In this document: positions 1 to 11,123 of the stretch, one piece after another
Layout of the letters: each line of letters opens with the position of its first letter
How positions within the stretch are numbered: the first letter of the stretch is position 1
From: Ziziphus jujuba
Lineage: Eukaryota; Streptophyta; Magnoliopsida; Rosales; Rhamnaceae
Direction: 5' to 3'
Assembly: GCF_031755915.1 (NCBI RefSeq)
Contig: NC_083390.1
Span: 12,555,001 to 12,619,000 of the forward strand
DNA length: 64,000 nt
Notes under the pieces: model-generated
What the model was told of the DNA's origin: nothing
Databases searched by the model: none
What the model saw: the letters and a program-made list of their open reading frames with translations, nothing else
Position numbers and translations under genes: made by a program

Positions 1-422
1 CAGAACCATATACGCTACAATGGCTTAATGATTGTGGAGAGTTGAAGGTGAATAGACAAGTGAAGATTGCATTCTCTATTGGTGATTATAAAGATGAGGT
101 TATTTGTGATGTGGTACTAATGCAAGCTAGTCACTTGCTTTTAGGTCGTCCATGGCAATTTGATAGAGATACTAATCATCATGGTCGTACTAATAAGATT
201 GTCTTCAACTTCATGGGTAAACGAGTGGTGCTTATGCCAATGACTCCTAAACAGGTTTTTGATGATCAATTAACATTGCAAAGGAGGAGAGAAGCAGAAC
301 AACAACAAAATCAAGTTGTGTTCAACAACCAAGAGAAGAAAAAGAGTGGTGAGGCTGAAAGTGTGAGAGAAAAAGAAAAGAAAAAGAGTGGAAATAAGAA
401 AGAGAGTTTTTATGCAGAATAG
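1..422 (+). pseudogene. Ty3-G#1 aspartic protease C-terminal part and linker
   Basis: The reading frame is open from base 3 and contains the retropepsin flap and C-terminal region, including the HLLLGRPW motif at about residues 31-38 of the stretch that begins at the ATG at 42. The catalytic D-G-G-S site seen in the sister copy (near 22950) lies left of the window. A Lys/Glu/Gln-rich linker follows, ending at a stop at 420-422. In the sister copy the same frame leads into reverse transcriptase, so this is the middle of a polyprotein and the ATG at 42 is not a real start. Confidence 0.75.
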
Positions 423-428
423 AGTGAG

Positions 429-1405
429 ATGAAGAAGTTTTTTTGTTATATAAAGCCTATGATTGTAATGATGTATAAAGAAGCATATATGAATCATTTA
501 ACTAACCTTGATGATTCTGTTTTACCTAGTTACGTTGTTTCTCTTTCGCAGGAGTTCGATGATATCTTTCCCAAGGAGATTCCAAGTGGGTTACCACCGA
601 TTAGCGGGATAAAACATCAAATTTATTTTGTTCCAGGATCAACAATTCCAAATCGGCCGGCTTATAGGAGTAATCCCAAGGAGACAAAGGAACTTCAAAG
701 GCAAGTAAGTGAACTTCTTGAGAAGGGATCTGTTAGAGAAAGCATGAGTCCATGTGCTGTGCCTATGTTATTAGTCCATAAGAAAGATGGAGCATGGAGA
801 ATGTGTGTAGATTGTAGGACTATTAACAATATAATTGTCAAATATCGTCATCCTATTCTTAGGTTAGATGATATGCTTGATGAATTGTATGGTGCATGCA
901 TGTTTTCAGAAATTGATCTTAAAAGTGGTTATCATCAAATTCGCATGAAGGTGATGAATGAAAAACAGCATTTAAAATAAAGCATGGTTTGTATGAGTGG
1001 TTGGTCATGCCATTTGGGTTAACTAATGCCCCTAGTACTTTTATGAGACTTATGAATAATGTTTTGCGTGCTCACATTGGAAAGTTTATGGTTGTGTACT
1101 TTGATGATATCCTTTTATATAGTAGGAGTTTAGAAGAGCATGTAGGGCATCTTAGGTTAGTGTTAGATGTTCTTAGGAAAGAAAGACTTTATGCCAATCT
1201 TAGAAAGTGTGACTTTTGTAAATCTGAGCTTGTGTTTCTAGGTTTTGTGATTAGTGCTGCAGGTATGAAAGTTGATCAAGAGAAGATGAAAGCCATTCAA
1301 GAGTGGCCCATGCCAACTAGCATCACTCAAGTTAGAAGCTTCCATGGTTTGGCTAGTTTCTATCGAAGGTTGTTAAAGATTTTAGTACTATTGTTGCACA
1401 TTTGA
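429..1405 (+). pseudogene. Ty3-G#1 reverse transcriptase (broken)
   Basis: The N-terminal part (429-980) has the usual gypsy RT landmarks: a KEIPSGLPPI segment, the [10 protein letters not shown] block and the [11 protein letters not shown] block. A small deletion near 950 shifts the frame. The rest continues from about 983 in another frame, with [12 protein letters not shown] and the catalytic Y-F-D-D motif intact near 1098. The frame fails again near 1380, where the connection to RNase H should be (the SFYRR block runs into a stop). RT would copy element RNA into cDNA; this copy cannot make a full enzyme. Confidence 0.85.
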
Positions 1406-1502
1406 TAGATGTTATTAAGAATAGTGTAGGTTTTCAATAGGGTGAAGCTCAATAAAGGTATTTAATTTATTAAAAGAAAAACAAACAAATGCTCCTTTAT
1501 TA

Positions 1503-2078
1503 GTGTTGCCTAACATTTCCAAAACTTTCGAGATTGAATGTGATGCATCAGGAATAGGTATAGGTGCTGTTTTGATGCAGGAGGGAAAACCACTTGCTTA
1601 TTTCAGTGAAAAGCTAAGTGGGACTGCCTTAAACTATCTAACTAATGACAAAGAGCTATATGCATTCGTTAGAGCATTGGAGCCATGGTAGCACTACTTA
1701 TGGCCTAAAGAGTTTATGATTCACACAGATCATGAGTCCTTGAAACACATAAGGGGACAAGAAAAGCTCAATAGGCATCATGGCAAATGGATAGAATTCC
1801 TTGAGACATTTCGCTATATCATTCACTACAAGCAAGGTAAGGAAAATATTATAGCTGATGCATTATCCCACAGGTATGTATTTCTTTCTACTTTAGATGC
1901 TAAATTACTTGGTTTTGAACAAATTAAAGAATTATATGCTTTAGATCATGATTTTGGTGAAATGTATAAACTTTGTGAAAGGCATGCTGAGGGAAAGTTT
2001 TACAGATTTAAGAGATTCTTGTTTAGGGAAAATAAACTTTGTGTGCCAAGTTGTTCTTTGCGTGATTTACTTTGTTAG
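1503..2078 (+). pseudogene. Ty3-G#1 RNase H (broken)
   Basis: Encodes the gypsy RNase H domain: [16 protein letters not shown] with the first catalytic Asp, then the [10 protein letters not shown] block, an in-frame TAG at 1689 (probably from a Gln codon), then [10 protein letters not shown] and ADALS. It continues into the linker before the integrase zinc finger. A degenerate stretch at about 1406-1500 separates it from RT. It would normally be one polyprotein with the flanking domains. Confidence 0.8.
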
Positions 2079-3370
2079 AGAATCTCATAGTGGGGGCTTA
2101 AAGGGACACTTTGGAATAGCTAAAACCTTAGCTGTTCTACAAGACCATTTTTATTGTCCACATATAAAAAAAGATGTAGAAAGAATTTGCGATAGATGCA
2201 TTAAATGTAAGCAATCTAAATCACCACTGCAACCACTTGCCACCCTTGGGTAGACATTTCAATGAAACTTTGTTTTAGGATTGCCTAGAACAAGGTAAGG
2301 ATTCAATTTTTATGGTTGTGGATAGGTTTTCTAAAATGACATATTTTATTGCATGTCATAAAACCGATGATGCATCTCATATTACTGATTTGTTCTTTAA
2401 AGAAATTGTTAGGTTGCGTGGAACGCCCAGAACAATAGTGTCTGATAGAGATGCAAAATTCTTGATTTACTTTTGGAAAACATTGTGGGCTAAGTTGGGT
2501 ACTAAATTGTTGTTTTCTACTACTTGTCATCCACAAACTAATGGACAAACAGAGGTAGTAAATAGAACTTTGTCTACTTTGTTGCTTGCATTGATAAGTA
2601 AGAATAACAAAACTTGGGAAGAATGTTTACCTCATGCTGAATCTGCTTACAATAGATCTGTACATTCAGCCACTAAATTTTCACCTTTTGAAATTGTATA
2701 TGGTTTTAATCCTTTAACTCCATTAGATTTAACATCTTTACCTTTGAGTGAGCGTGCTAATTTAGATGGGAAAAAGAAAACTGATTTTGTTAGGCAACTA
2801 CATGAGAAGGCTAGAGCGAATATTGAGGGGAGAACAGAACAATACATGAAGCAAGCCAACAAAGGGCGCCAACAAGTTATTTTTTAGCCCGGAGATTGGG
2901 TTTGGTTACATTTGAGGAAGAAGAGATTTCCCGAACAAAGAAAGTCAAAACTCATGCTGCGTGGAGATAGTCCATTCCAGGTATTGGAGAGACTTAATGA
3001 CAATGCCTACAAGTTGGATCTTCCAAGTGAGTATAATGTGAGTGCTACTTTTAATGTCACTAATTTATCTCCTTTTTATGCAGATGATGATTTGAGGACA
3101 AATCCCTTTCAAGAGAAGGGGAATGATGAGGACATGACCAGGAGCACCCCAAGATGGAGTCTAGAGCCACTTCAAATCTTTACGGGACCAATAACCAGGG
3201 CAAGAGCAAAGAGGTTTAAAGAAGCACTAAATGGTTTAATCCAAGAGGTGTTTACATCTCAAGGAAGCAAGTTCATTACTGAAGATGAACCAAAATTGGT
3301 TCATATGATTGGAATGCAGGATGCCAACATGAAAGGAAAGCCTAACGCATGGAATCCACCAATATGGTGA
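2079..3370 (+). pseudogene. Ty3-G#1 integrase and C-terminal tail (broken)
   Basis: Contains the HHCC zinc-binding region (His pair near 2087-2110, C-x2-C near 2190-2210). After a frame break at about 2250 comes the DDE core: VVDRFSKM, then IVSDRDAKF and [16 protein letters not shown] carrying the second Asp and the Glu. The GPY-like tail ([14 protein letters not shown]) begins after a TAG at 2885. The frame from 2912 to 3370 encodes the tail with an ITRARAKRF motif, and its last 245 bases lie inside the LTR. Integrase would insert cDNA into the host genome; the stops make this a relic. Confidence 0.85.
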
Positions 3371-3593
3371 TGTGGCACAATTTGATGACATGGATGGTGA
3401 TGTGGTATCACATGGTGACATGGCACTTTTGCCACGTGGAGAGTGATATGCGCCTACATGGCATTAGTTGAATTTTATAATTAGGAAATATTAGTTTTTA
3501 TTCTATGTTTTGATTGGATTTTGGCATGTCGCCTATTTTATTTTTCCACTTTAGTTTTATTTCGTTTTTAAATTACTTTCCTATTTTTATTAG

Positions 3594-3680
3594 GAAACTA
3601 GGAGATAAACTAGGTTTTCTAAACCTAACCAAATTAGGTTTCCTAAACCTAACCACATTAGGTTTCCTAAACCTAATTTT
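3594..3680 (+). repeat. Short tandem repeat in the Ty3-G LTR
   Basis: Three copies of a unit of about 23 bp containing TTAGGTTTCCTAAACCTAA (first copy TTTTCC). Each unit is close to a hairpin: AGGTTT pairs with AAACCT. The Ty3-G#2 LTR at 11600-11645 has fewer units, so copy number varies between elements. Confidence 0.65.
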
Positions 3681-4278
3681 TGTCCATAATTATTTTTAGC
3701 AAATTTAGGAAAGCTTTGTAATTTATTTTGCTTATTTAAAGGCACACAAGTCATGAATAAAATTCAGATTACAATTTTGATTCAAAGTGAGAGAGTGATT
3801 CTTGTTAGACCTAAAATATTGATGATTTTATGCTATATTTATAGCTTAATATTTGTTAGTTTATGATAATTTGTTATGGAAAAATACTTAATTATGTATT
3901 TTTCTTAATCTAGGTGAAACAGGAAGAATTTTAAGAAAACAATCATAAAAATAGATTTCTTGGGTCGAATTACGGTGGGAAGCAAGATTTGAGGTCGAAC
4001 GGACTAAGCATTAAAAAGATTCCAAAAAGACACCTTAAAGATTCTATAAAGATTATATCGGGAATTTCATGATTGAAGTGGATGTCATATGAATCATCAC
4101 GATCTGAGGATTTCAAATGTCTCATTGTTTTTGGATTTCGAGGTGCGAGCAAAGAGTTATCGTCATTTAAAGTTTAGAATTTATAAAAAAAATATTCTAG
4201 TTAAATCTCCACCATTGATCAAAAGAAGGAATCAAGGCAATTTGAGGGTTAAGATAAAAACAAGTAGTAATAATAGGT

Positions 4279-4334
4279 TAATTTATCATTAATGAGGCAC
4301 ATGTCATGTCACATGCTTCATTAAGGGTAAATTA
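4279..4334. repeat. 56-bp imperfect palindrome in the Athila LTR
   Basis: Outer arms TAATTTA and TAAATTA, inner arms TTAATGAGGCA and TGCTTCATTAA, with a CATGTCATGTCA-type centre. The same palindrome occurs at 27310-27365 and 36987-37042, and is the breakpoint in Athila-A (15071-15115 and 22155-22204). Confidence 0.8.
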
Positions 4335-4508
4335 GACTAATTAACTATTTTTTTAGGAGGAATTAGATAAAAGGAAAGTAGTAGAGATCAAGTAATATCA
4401 AGTTTCCTTTTTACACATGAAATTCGTCCAACCCTCTTAATGGCCTAAAAAAGGTATCTTACAAGACTTCCACATTGAAAATAAAGAGAGAAAAAGGTTC
4501 CCAAGGTC

Positions 4509-4520
4509 CTATATATATAG
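4509..4520 (+). promoter_or_regulatory. Probable TATA box of the Athila LTR promoter
   Basis: CTATATATATAG lies within the LTR, with a near-identical element in the other LTRs (about 27125 and 36803 on the - strand). Position in the LTR fits the U3/R boundary; transcription start was not determined. Confidence 0.5.
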
Positions 4521-4644
4521 CTCCCACCACATTGAAAGAAAATATACAAGTTTAGAGAGTTATTTAAGAGCTTTTAGGAGGCTTAAATATAAACAAACCA
4601 AATTTTGGGAGTTTCTAAGATTCTCTTAAGGGTTCTACAGTTTT

Positions 4645-4756
4645 AAAGTTTTAGAATTTTAGAAGATCAATTGGAGAGCTTGGAGGAGGCATAGAGACGC
4701 AAAGTTTTAGAGTTTTAGAAGATCATTTGGAGAGCTTGGAGGAGGCATAGAGACGC
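4645..4756 (+). repeat. 56-bp tandem duplication in the Athila-D 5' LTR
   Basis: Units 4645-4700 and 4701-4756 differ at two bases. The 3' LTR of the same element (about 7885-7940) and both Athila-C LTRs have one unit. Confidence 0.9.
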
Positions 4757-5599
4757 AGGTTTGCTTGGAGAAGAAGGCTACGACTTTGAGAGCTCTTGGA
4801 GGAGAATTTCTTCAATAGTTTTTATTCTCTTTTCTTTTCTCTTTAATTGTAAATCTTATTATTTTTAATAATTATGGATGTAGAATTTATTTTTTGCATG
4901 AACTAATTTTAATAGCTAGCGCTATGATGTAGCCCTAATTATGAAGGTTTAATTAATTTAATATATGTTGAGTTTTATTTAATTAGTAATATGTTTTGTT
5001 AATAAATCATTGGTATGCTTAATGCTTTCATAGGCCGGAAGGAATGAATGATTTTAATAATATTTGAGCTTGGAAAAGGATAATATTATGGATCTCCAAT
5101 GATTTACATGAATGCATAATTGATTGGAAAATAGTTATGTCTCATGCCATATTATTTGCTTAATCTATGCTTGATGAATTTGTAAGATTAATTTATAGGC
5201 CGGAAGGAATATATTAGGTTATGTGAATATTATCAATTGTGAGTGGAAACTACTTTTGATTAATTTTGTGATTAAGTGTGGTTAACAAAATTACTAATTA
5301 ATTAAATTCACATATTTAAATAATTAAATTAGAATAGTTAATGGTGAAATCAAATGCCCTAGTATCATAATTATTAATTTAACTCTCTCTTTACTTGAAA
5401 TTGATAAAATTTTAATTGATTGCTTCCGTTTAATTTAGTTTATTTATTTTCAATTGCCATCTTAAATTTTAGTTCAAATATTACCAAAACCTAATTATTT
5501 TTGGTACTTAATTCTTAATCCCTTGGGTACGACAAACCTATTTTTCCACTTTATTACTTGAAAACGATTCGTGCACTTGCAAGTTGATTTTACACATCA

Positions 5600-6424
5600 A
5601 GTTTTTGTGAAAAGCATGCTTTGCATCTTTTTAACCTTGTCATTTAAGTGTTTTTATTAGTTTTCAAACATGTTAGTTTTAGTTTTTATTTTCCTTCATT
5701 ATAAATAAATAAATAAATTTGCTTTTGTGGTGTTTTCTTAAGTACTTTAATGAGCTAATGATAAGACTATGATTGAAAATAAATTGGTTTTTAGATAGTG
5801 GATTTGTTTTTGTGTATGCTTAAATACTTGAAATTATATTCACATGTTGTTACTTTCAATAAATTTTGAGCACATAATCAATAATGCATAATTTAGGTTG
5901 TGTTTTGAAGAAGGTTTGCATGAATTAGAGTACTTTATTATTAATTGAACTCTAGAACTTGCTTGATTATTGCTTTAGGCGAAATCCTAGGTGAATGCAT
6001 TACTAAGACCATGATTTAGGCCATCTTTGTTTCAGTTTGAGCCTTTCAGGCCTACCTAAAACATTATTTTTCATTAGTACCTTATTTGAGTCTTTAGGAT
6101 GCATAAAGATGTATTAAAGCCTTTTGTTCATTAAACCACATTTACTTACCCTTTTTGAGTCTTAAATTTCTTTTTCCTACCTTGAACATACTATAAAGAG
6201 AGATTTAATTGAATTGATATGAATATATACTTGTCAGCTTGTTGAAGTGTTGAAAAAGAAAAATAAAAAATAAAAAAATAAAGGAAAAACTAAAGTTTGG
6301 AGGTTAAGTATTTGGTGAATTTGGCTTTAGTATGTATTTTTGTGTAAGTTAGAGGTTCGAACGTGTAATAAGAAGAAAAATAAGGGGGTTCAGTGAAAAA
6401 GAAAAAGAAAAGCAAAACAATTGA

Positions 6425-6457
<33 letters not shown>

Positions 6458-7042
6458 ATGTGAAAAAGAACAAAAAATATATATACAATGAAAAGGAGAA
6501 ATAGAAGATTTGTAAGTTTATATTGAAAGTTAAAAGAAGAAAAGAAAATCTAAGAAGGAAAAAAAATTATACAAGTAATTTATTCATTGATATTTTAATT
6601 TTAGCTTTCTTTCATTGATTTATTATATCTTATCATTTTCTTTTTGTTAAGCCATACCTTTTTAGCCTTAACAATAAAAGCCATAAAGTCTTAATGATTT
6701 AAAGTGGTGCATTAACCTACATTAGTGGAGAGTGATCATTAAGTCAAGCATATGGTAGTTCATACTTTATTATCAATCTCTAATTCTTATAAATTTACTC
6801 AAATGCATGATATTAAGTGTATAAATTGATTTCCACACACACACATTGGAAGTATCATATATGTTGGATAGAAGATAAGGTATTGAATTACATAATTACT
6901 TTGAAACCATTTGAAAATTCATATTTTATACAATCTTTGAGGCAACCCATTAAACTATCTTATGTCCTTTTAAAAAAAAAAAATTCATTTTCTTATTCTT
7001 TTTCTTTGCTAGAGACTAGCAAATCTTAAGTTTAGGGGTATT
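5600..7042 (+). other. Athila-D internal non-coding remnant (3' untranslated region)
   Basis: No coding capacity. It aligns with the post-pol region of Athila-A (21699-22154) and with the reverse complement of Athila-C 27843-29220. It ends in the polypurine-like AAGTTTAGGGGTATT directly before the 3' LTR. It contains AAAAAG/AAAAAT-rich tracts near 6250-6570. Confidence 0.8.
6425..6458 (+). repeat. (TA)n(TG)n microsatellite
   Basis: About ten TA units followed by about seven GT units, within the Athila-D internal region. Confidence 0.9.
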
Positions 7043-7956
7043 TGTTCGGCCTAAAATATTGATGATTTTATGCTATATTTATAGCTTAATATTTGTTAGT
7101 TTGTGTTAATTTGTTATGGAAAAATACTTAATTATGTATTTTTATTAATCTAGGGGAAAGAGGAAGAATTTTAAGAAAACAACCATAAAAATGGATTCCT
7201 TGGGTCGAATTATGGTGGGAAGCAAGATTAGAGGTCGAACGGACTAAGCATTAAAAAGATTCCAAAAAGATATCATAAAGATTCTATAAAGATTTTATCA
7301 GGAATTTCATGATGGAAGTGGATGTCATATGAATCATCACGATCTAAGGATTTCAAATGTCTCGTTGTTTTTGGATTTTGAGGTGCGAGTAAAGAGTTAT
7401 CGTCATTTACAGTTTGGAATTTATAAAAAAAGAATATTCTAGTTAAATCTCTACCATTGATCAAAAGAGGAAATCAAGGCAATTTAAAGGTCAAGATAAA
7501 AACAAGTAGCAATAATTGGTTAATTTATCAATAATGAGGCACATGTCATGTCACATACTTCATTAAGGGTAAATTAGACTAATTAACTATTTTTTTTTAG
7601 GAGGAATTAGATAAAAGGAAAGTAGTAGAGAGCAAGTAAATCAAGTTTCCTTTTTACACATGAAATTCGTCCAACCCTCTTTATGGCCTAAAAAAGATAT
7701 CTTACAAGACTCCCACATTGAAAATAAAGAGAGAAAAGGGTTCCCAAGGTCCTATATAACTCCCACCACATTGAAGAAAGATATACAAGTTTAGAGAGTT
7801 ATTTAAAAGCTTTTAGGAGGTTTAAATAGAAACAAACCAAATTTTGGGAGTTTCTAAGATTCTCTTAAGGGTTCTACATTTTAAAGTTTTAGAGTTTTAG
7901 AAGATTAATTGGAGAGCTTGGAGGAGGCATAGAGACACAAGCTTGCTTGGAGAAGA
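7043..7956 (+). repeat. 3' LTR of Athila-D, truncated
   Basis: Starts TGTTCGGCC after the polypurine tract and matches the 5' LTR until the GCTTGGAGAAGA block, then passes directly into Ty3-G LTR sequence (TTCTCTTGGTTC). About the last 0.8 kb of the LTR is missing. Confidence 0.85.
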
Positions 7957-8188
7957 ATTCTCTTGGTTCTCTAAGAACTATATCAAACTTTTCAAGCTTT
8001 GCTCGTGGAGTTCAAATTTGACTTATCAATAGGTTATTCTGCACCCTATTATGGTGTCTTCACAATACCAAGGTTCTTACCTCAAATATAAATAACGGAT
8101 TGAGGTCTTCCACTGATAACTTGTAATTAGACAATCTAATTCAATCTTTATTACGGGTTTAGAGGCAGATCGCTCTAGTTTCGTATCA

Positions 8189-9230
8189 GTTAAGCTCACA
8201 TATGCTCCTTAGGTCTCTATATAGCTAATTCATTTACATGATTCCTTTATAATATTTTCTTTAGTGGCAAGGTCATCGGGCAAAACATACAATCTCTCTT
8301 GTAGTGAATCTTTATCGGTTGCTCCTCTTATATGAACATCATACAACTATAAATAAAATTACTAAAAATTTGTTTCTTGTTTAGGTGGTAAATCAGAAGA
8401 TTATTAGGCCGTCATTTGTAAAGTCAATTGAATGAAGATCTTCAAATATTCAAGATAAGAAGTGTGTATCGAATACTCATCGTACGAAGTAAATGTCATG
8501 TAGAAAAAGCATATTTAAATCATGGGGGAAGAGTTCTCTACCTTTTGTGGGGTAACAACTAAGATTGATGTAATCATCGAAAGAAATGTAAATTCTTTGT
8601 AAAGAAATCTAATAAAACATATTTGATAGTAAACTATTCTATCTTCAAAATAACTTCTATCCTTGAACCAAAAGAACTGAATCTACCTCCATCTTTGAAC
8701 CAAAAGAACCAAAAAAACTTTGGAATGTGGATCGTCATGGGGTGGGCTTCAAGATAATTTGACACATGTGGGTTAAATCTTGGCAATTGAGGGTCAATTT
8801 GCAGCTTTTTGGATGTCTTAAGGTGATGGTGCTAAATCCAACAAGGGAGGAAAGGCTGCTCAGGTTTGCAGTTATTTAGGATGTATTATCACTATTTTTG
8901 GATTTACTTAATCCCATGGCATGCCTTATGAGGTATATATGGACCTTTAAGTTGCTCATAGACAAAATTCGAAATTTGTTTGGACATTGATATAATATTG
9001 ATAATTGAATTCAACAAGGGACAATTATAACTTTTTGATCACAACTTAAATTTAAGTGCACAACTAATCTCTAAACTCATATCAATGAGCTTTATACAAT
9101 GGTACAAAAGTTAAAGCCAAATCCCATTATAAAGAAAAGTCAATTGTGGTTCCAAGTAAAAGTCTAATTTAGTCAAATATGGTTAAATCAATCTAAAATT
9201 CAAATTTAAAAGGTTTTCTTGAGACAAATT
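8189..9230. other. Unassigned spacer between Ty3-G#1 and the copia element
   Basis: About 1 kb of AT-rich DNA with no ORF of note, no LTR ends and no similarity that I can see to other parts of the window. It may be host DNA or an older unrecognised repeat. Confidence 0.5.
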
Positions 9231-9979
9231 TGAAAGGATTGGGGCAAGGTTAATATAAAGAGAACAAGGTTTTTCAAAGTTTTGAATTGATTTGGAGTCT
9301 AAATGTACTCAGCTTGTTTGAATAAGCTACTGGAAAAATTTTCCAATTTTGGCCAGTTTGTGTTTCTCTTGGTTTCAAAAAGGAAACTAAGGTATTGTCT
9401 CCAAAATTCAATACAATTTATTCATTGAGATGTAATACATACTTATAGCATACAAAATAGGTGTGAAAGCACACCATGGCCGGTTTTAGCACCAATACAA
9501 AACAAGTCCTTCATAGTGAAGCAAATCACTTGTGCAAGGTAACTTTTCACCATGCTTCTTAATTTGTTTACAAGTGTTGCTGCCTCATTAGGTGCCTCAC
9601 ATTGAAGTAGTCCTCATGCATGATGACCCATGTCCTTCCATACATTGGATGAGAGAAAGGTCGAATGATGAAGCTCCATGTCACCAAGTAGCTTCTATGT
9701 CATCATTCTTGTCACCAATGTGCTTTCCATGTCATCAAGGTGCTTAGTTTTCTTAAACCTTGATTTGGCTAATACACTTTAAATAACACATTTTGATGTC
9801 TTTGTGCACTAACTTATCTAGCTTAGATTACACAAAATTGCTAGAATTTACAAGCAAAAATACAAAGCAACCTAGGTTATGACTTCTCTGCCAAGGAATT
9901 TTAGCTTGGTCTCGGGTTTTCTTTGGTTGGTTTCAGGTTTGCATGGTTCATGGCTAACAGTTGTCATGATTCTCTAACA
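9231..9979 (-). repeat. Copia 3' LTR
   Basis: Window-strand TGAAAGGATTGGGG to CTCTAACA (element orientation TGTTAGAG to TCCTTTCA), 749 bp. It matches 39660-40411 along its length. Confidence 0.9.
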
Positions 9980-9990
9980 CTCCTCCTTGG
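9980..9990 (-). other. Copia polypurine tract
   Basis: On the - strand this reads CCAAGGAGGAG directly before the LTR start TGTTAGAG, the position expected for plus-strand DNA priming. Confidence 0.75.
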
Positions 9991-10143
9991 CAATGTTAGG
10001 CATGATGTGAAGAAGATTTCTAAGCATTTGAAGTCTTTCTTTTGGCAATGGTTTTGTGAGAATGTCAGCCGGCTGGTCTTGTGTTGAACAATGCATCAAA
10101 TTGATTTCTTTTTTTCTTTCAGCCTCATGGATGCTATGGTACT

Positions 10144-11123
10144 TCATAGGGATGTGCTTGGTTCTTCTGTGTTGTAGGTGATGGTAATGGTTGAAGTGTT
10201 ATCACAATAAATGGTGGTTGCATTTGTTTGCTTGCAACCTAAATCATCAAGCAATTTCCTTAACCAAATTACTTTGTTTGATGTTGCTGCTACCGAGATG
10301 CATTCAGCTTTTGCTGTTGATTGTGCTATGGTTCCTTGCTTGTGTGAACACCATGAAAATGAACCTGAATCAAATATAAACAAATATCCAGAGGCGCTCT
10401 TCATGTCCTTCAAGTTACTTGCCCAATCACTATCACAATAGCCAACTAATTCACACATATTACCAAGCTTGTAGAGGATTCCAAAGTTGTCCGTGCCCTT
10501 TACATATCTTAGGACTCTTTTTGTAGCTTGGTAATGGTTTTGTGATGGTGCACTCATGAACCTCGATAGCACACTTACAGTAACCATAATATCAGGTCTT
10601 GAAGCACACAAATAAAATAAGCTACCAATTAAGCATTTATAAACCGAAGCATTCACTTTCTCACTTCCATCATCTAGTTCGAACTTGCCATTTTGAATCA
10701 TTGGTGTGTTAACAATCTTAACATTTTCTAGTTGAAACTTATCAAGCAAATTCAAAGCATTTTTTTTCTTGAGATAGAATTTTACCTTTACTTATATTTG
10801 CTTGATCTCCAAACCTAGAAGTAATTCATTAGGCCAAGGTCGGACATCTAGAAGGTTTCCATCACTTTATTTTTTAAATTTTGAATGCCTTTGGTACTGC
10901 AACCTGTTGTTATAAGCAAATCACCAACATAAAGAGAGAATACCATTGCATCTTCATGTGAGTTGCCTTTGATATAGAGTGTAGCCTCATTATCACTTCT
11001 TGAAAAGCCTTCATGAGTGAGGTAGTCATCAATTCTTGCATACTAAGCTTTTGGAGCTTGTTTAAGCCTGTACAAGGCTTTATGAAGCTTGTACACTTTC
11101 CCCTCCTCTCCTTCTATGACAAA
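10144..11123 (-). pseudogene. Copia RT C-terminal part and RNase H (broken)
   Basis: Reading from 11123 downwards: the VYKLHKALY-LKQAP block, a stop at the usual W of the QAP-AWY motif, then SLYVGDLLI where copia RT normally has Y-V-D-D. A catalytic Asp is therefore Gly (about 10920-10931). The open stretch 10755-10144 continues with the SLFYLCASRPDI connection, then RNase H with VGYCDSDWA, TAKAE and IYCDNTS blocks. It is the downstream half of the protein begun at 26109-25372, separated by insertion of Ty3-G#2. Confidence 0.85.

Larger units (their letters stand above)
3803..5599 (+). repeat. 5' LTR of Athila-D
   Basis: Begins TGTTAGACC and ends TTTTACACATCA, 1797 bp. It aligns along its length with the reverse complement of the Athila-C LTRs (1733 and 1739 bp). 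The extra length is mostly explained by the 56-bp tandem duplication at 4645-4756. Confidence 0.9.
3803..7956 (+). mobile_element. Athila-D: Athila derivative with no gag-pol
   Basis: Two LTRs of the Athila type flank about 1.44 kb of non-coding internal DNA. After the 5' LTR only AGTTTTT of the primer-site leader remains, then the sequence jumps to the 3' untranslated region found downstream of pol in Athila-A (from about 21699). PBS, gag and pol are missing. It sits in the LTR of Ty3-G#1, and ATTCT is found on both sides (3798-3802, 7957-7961). The 3' LTR is truncated, so whether the right-hand ATTCT is a true target duplication is ambiguous. Confidence 0.85.
1..8188 (+). mobile_element. 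Ty3/gypsy element Ty3-G#1, 5' part outside the window
   Basis: The left edge cuts the element inside the protease domain. What follows is in normal gypsy order: protease end, reverse transcriptase, RNase H, integrase, C-terminal tail, 3' LTR. The 3' LTR begins at 3124 (TGATGAGG, after a purine tract) and ends at 8188 (CGTATCA), but is opened by the Athila-D insertion (3803-7956). The same family recurs as Ty3-G#2, which supplied the LTR ends by comparison. Stops and frameshifts throughout show it is dead. The clade is not decided; it looks chromovirus-related, but I see no clear chromodomain. Confidence 0.85.
3124..8188 (+). repeat. 3' LTR of Ty3-G#1, split by Athila-D
   Basis: Starts TGATGAGG directly after AGAGAAGGGGAA and ends CGTATCA. 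The two pieces (3124-3802 and about 7957-8188) add up to about 0.91 kb, against 884 bp for the LTR at 11124-12007. It carries a TATTTAAAG box near 3733 and AATAAA at 3757, consistent with an LTR promoter and polyadenylation signal. Confidence 0.8.

Noticed and set aside
9231..9979. Possible solo LTR on its own
   Set aside because: The matching LTR at 39660-40411, PBS, polypurine tract and split coding region show it is one end of a full copia element.
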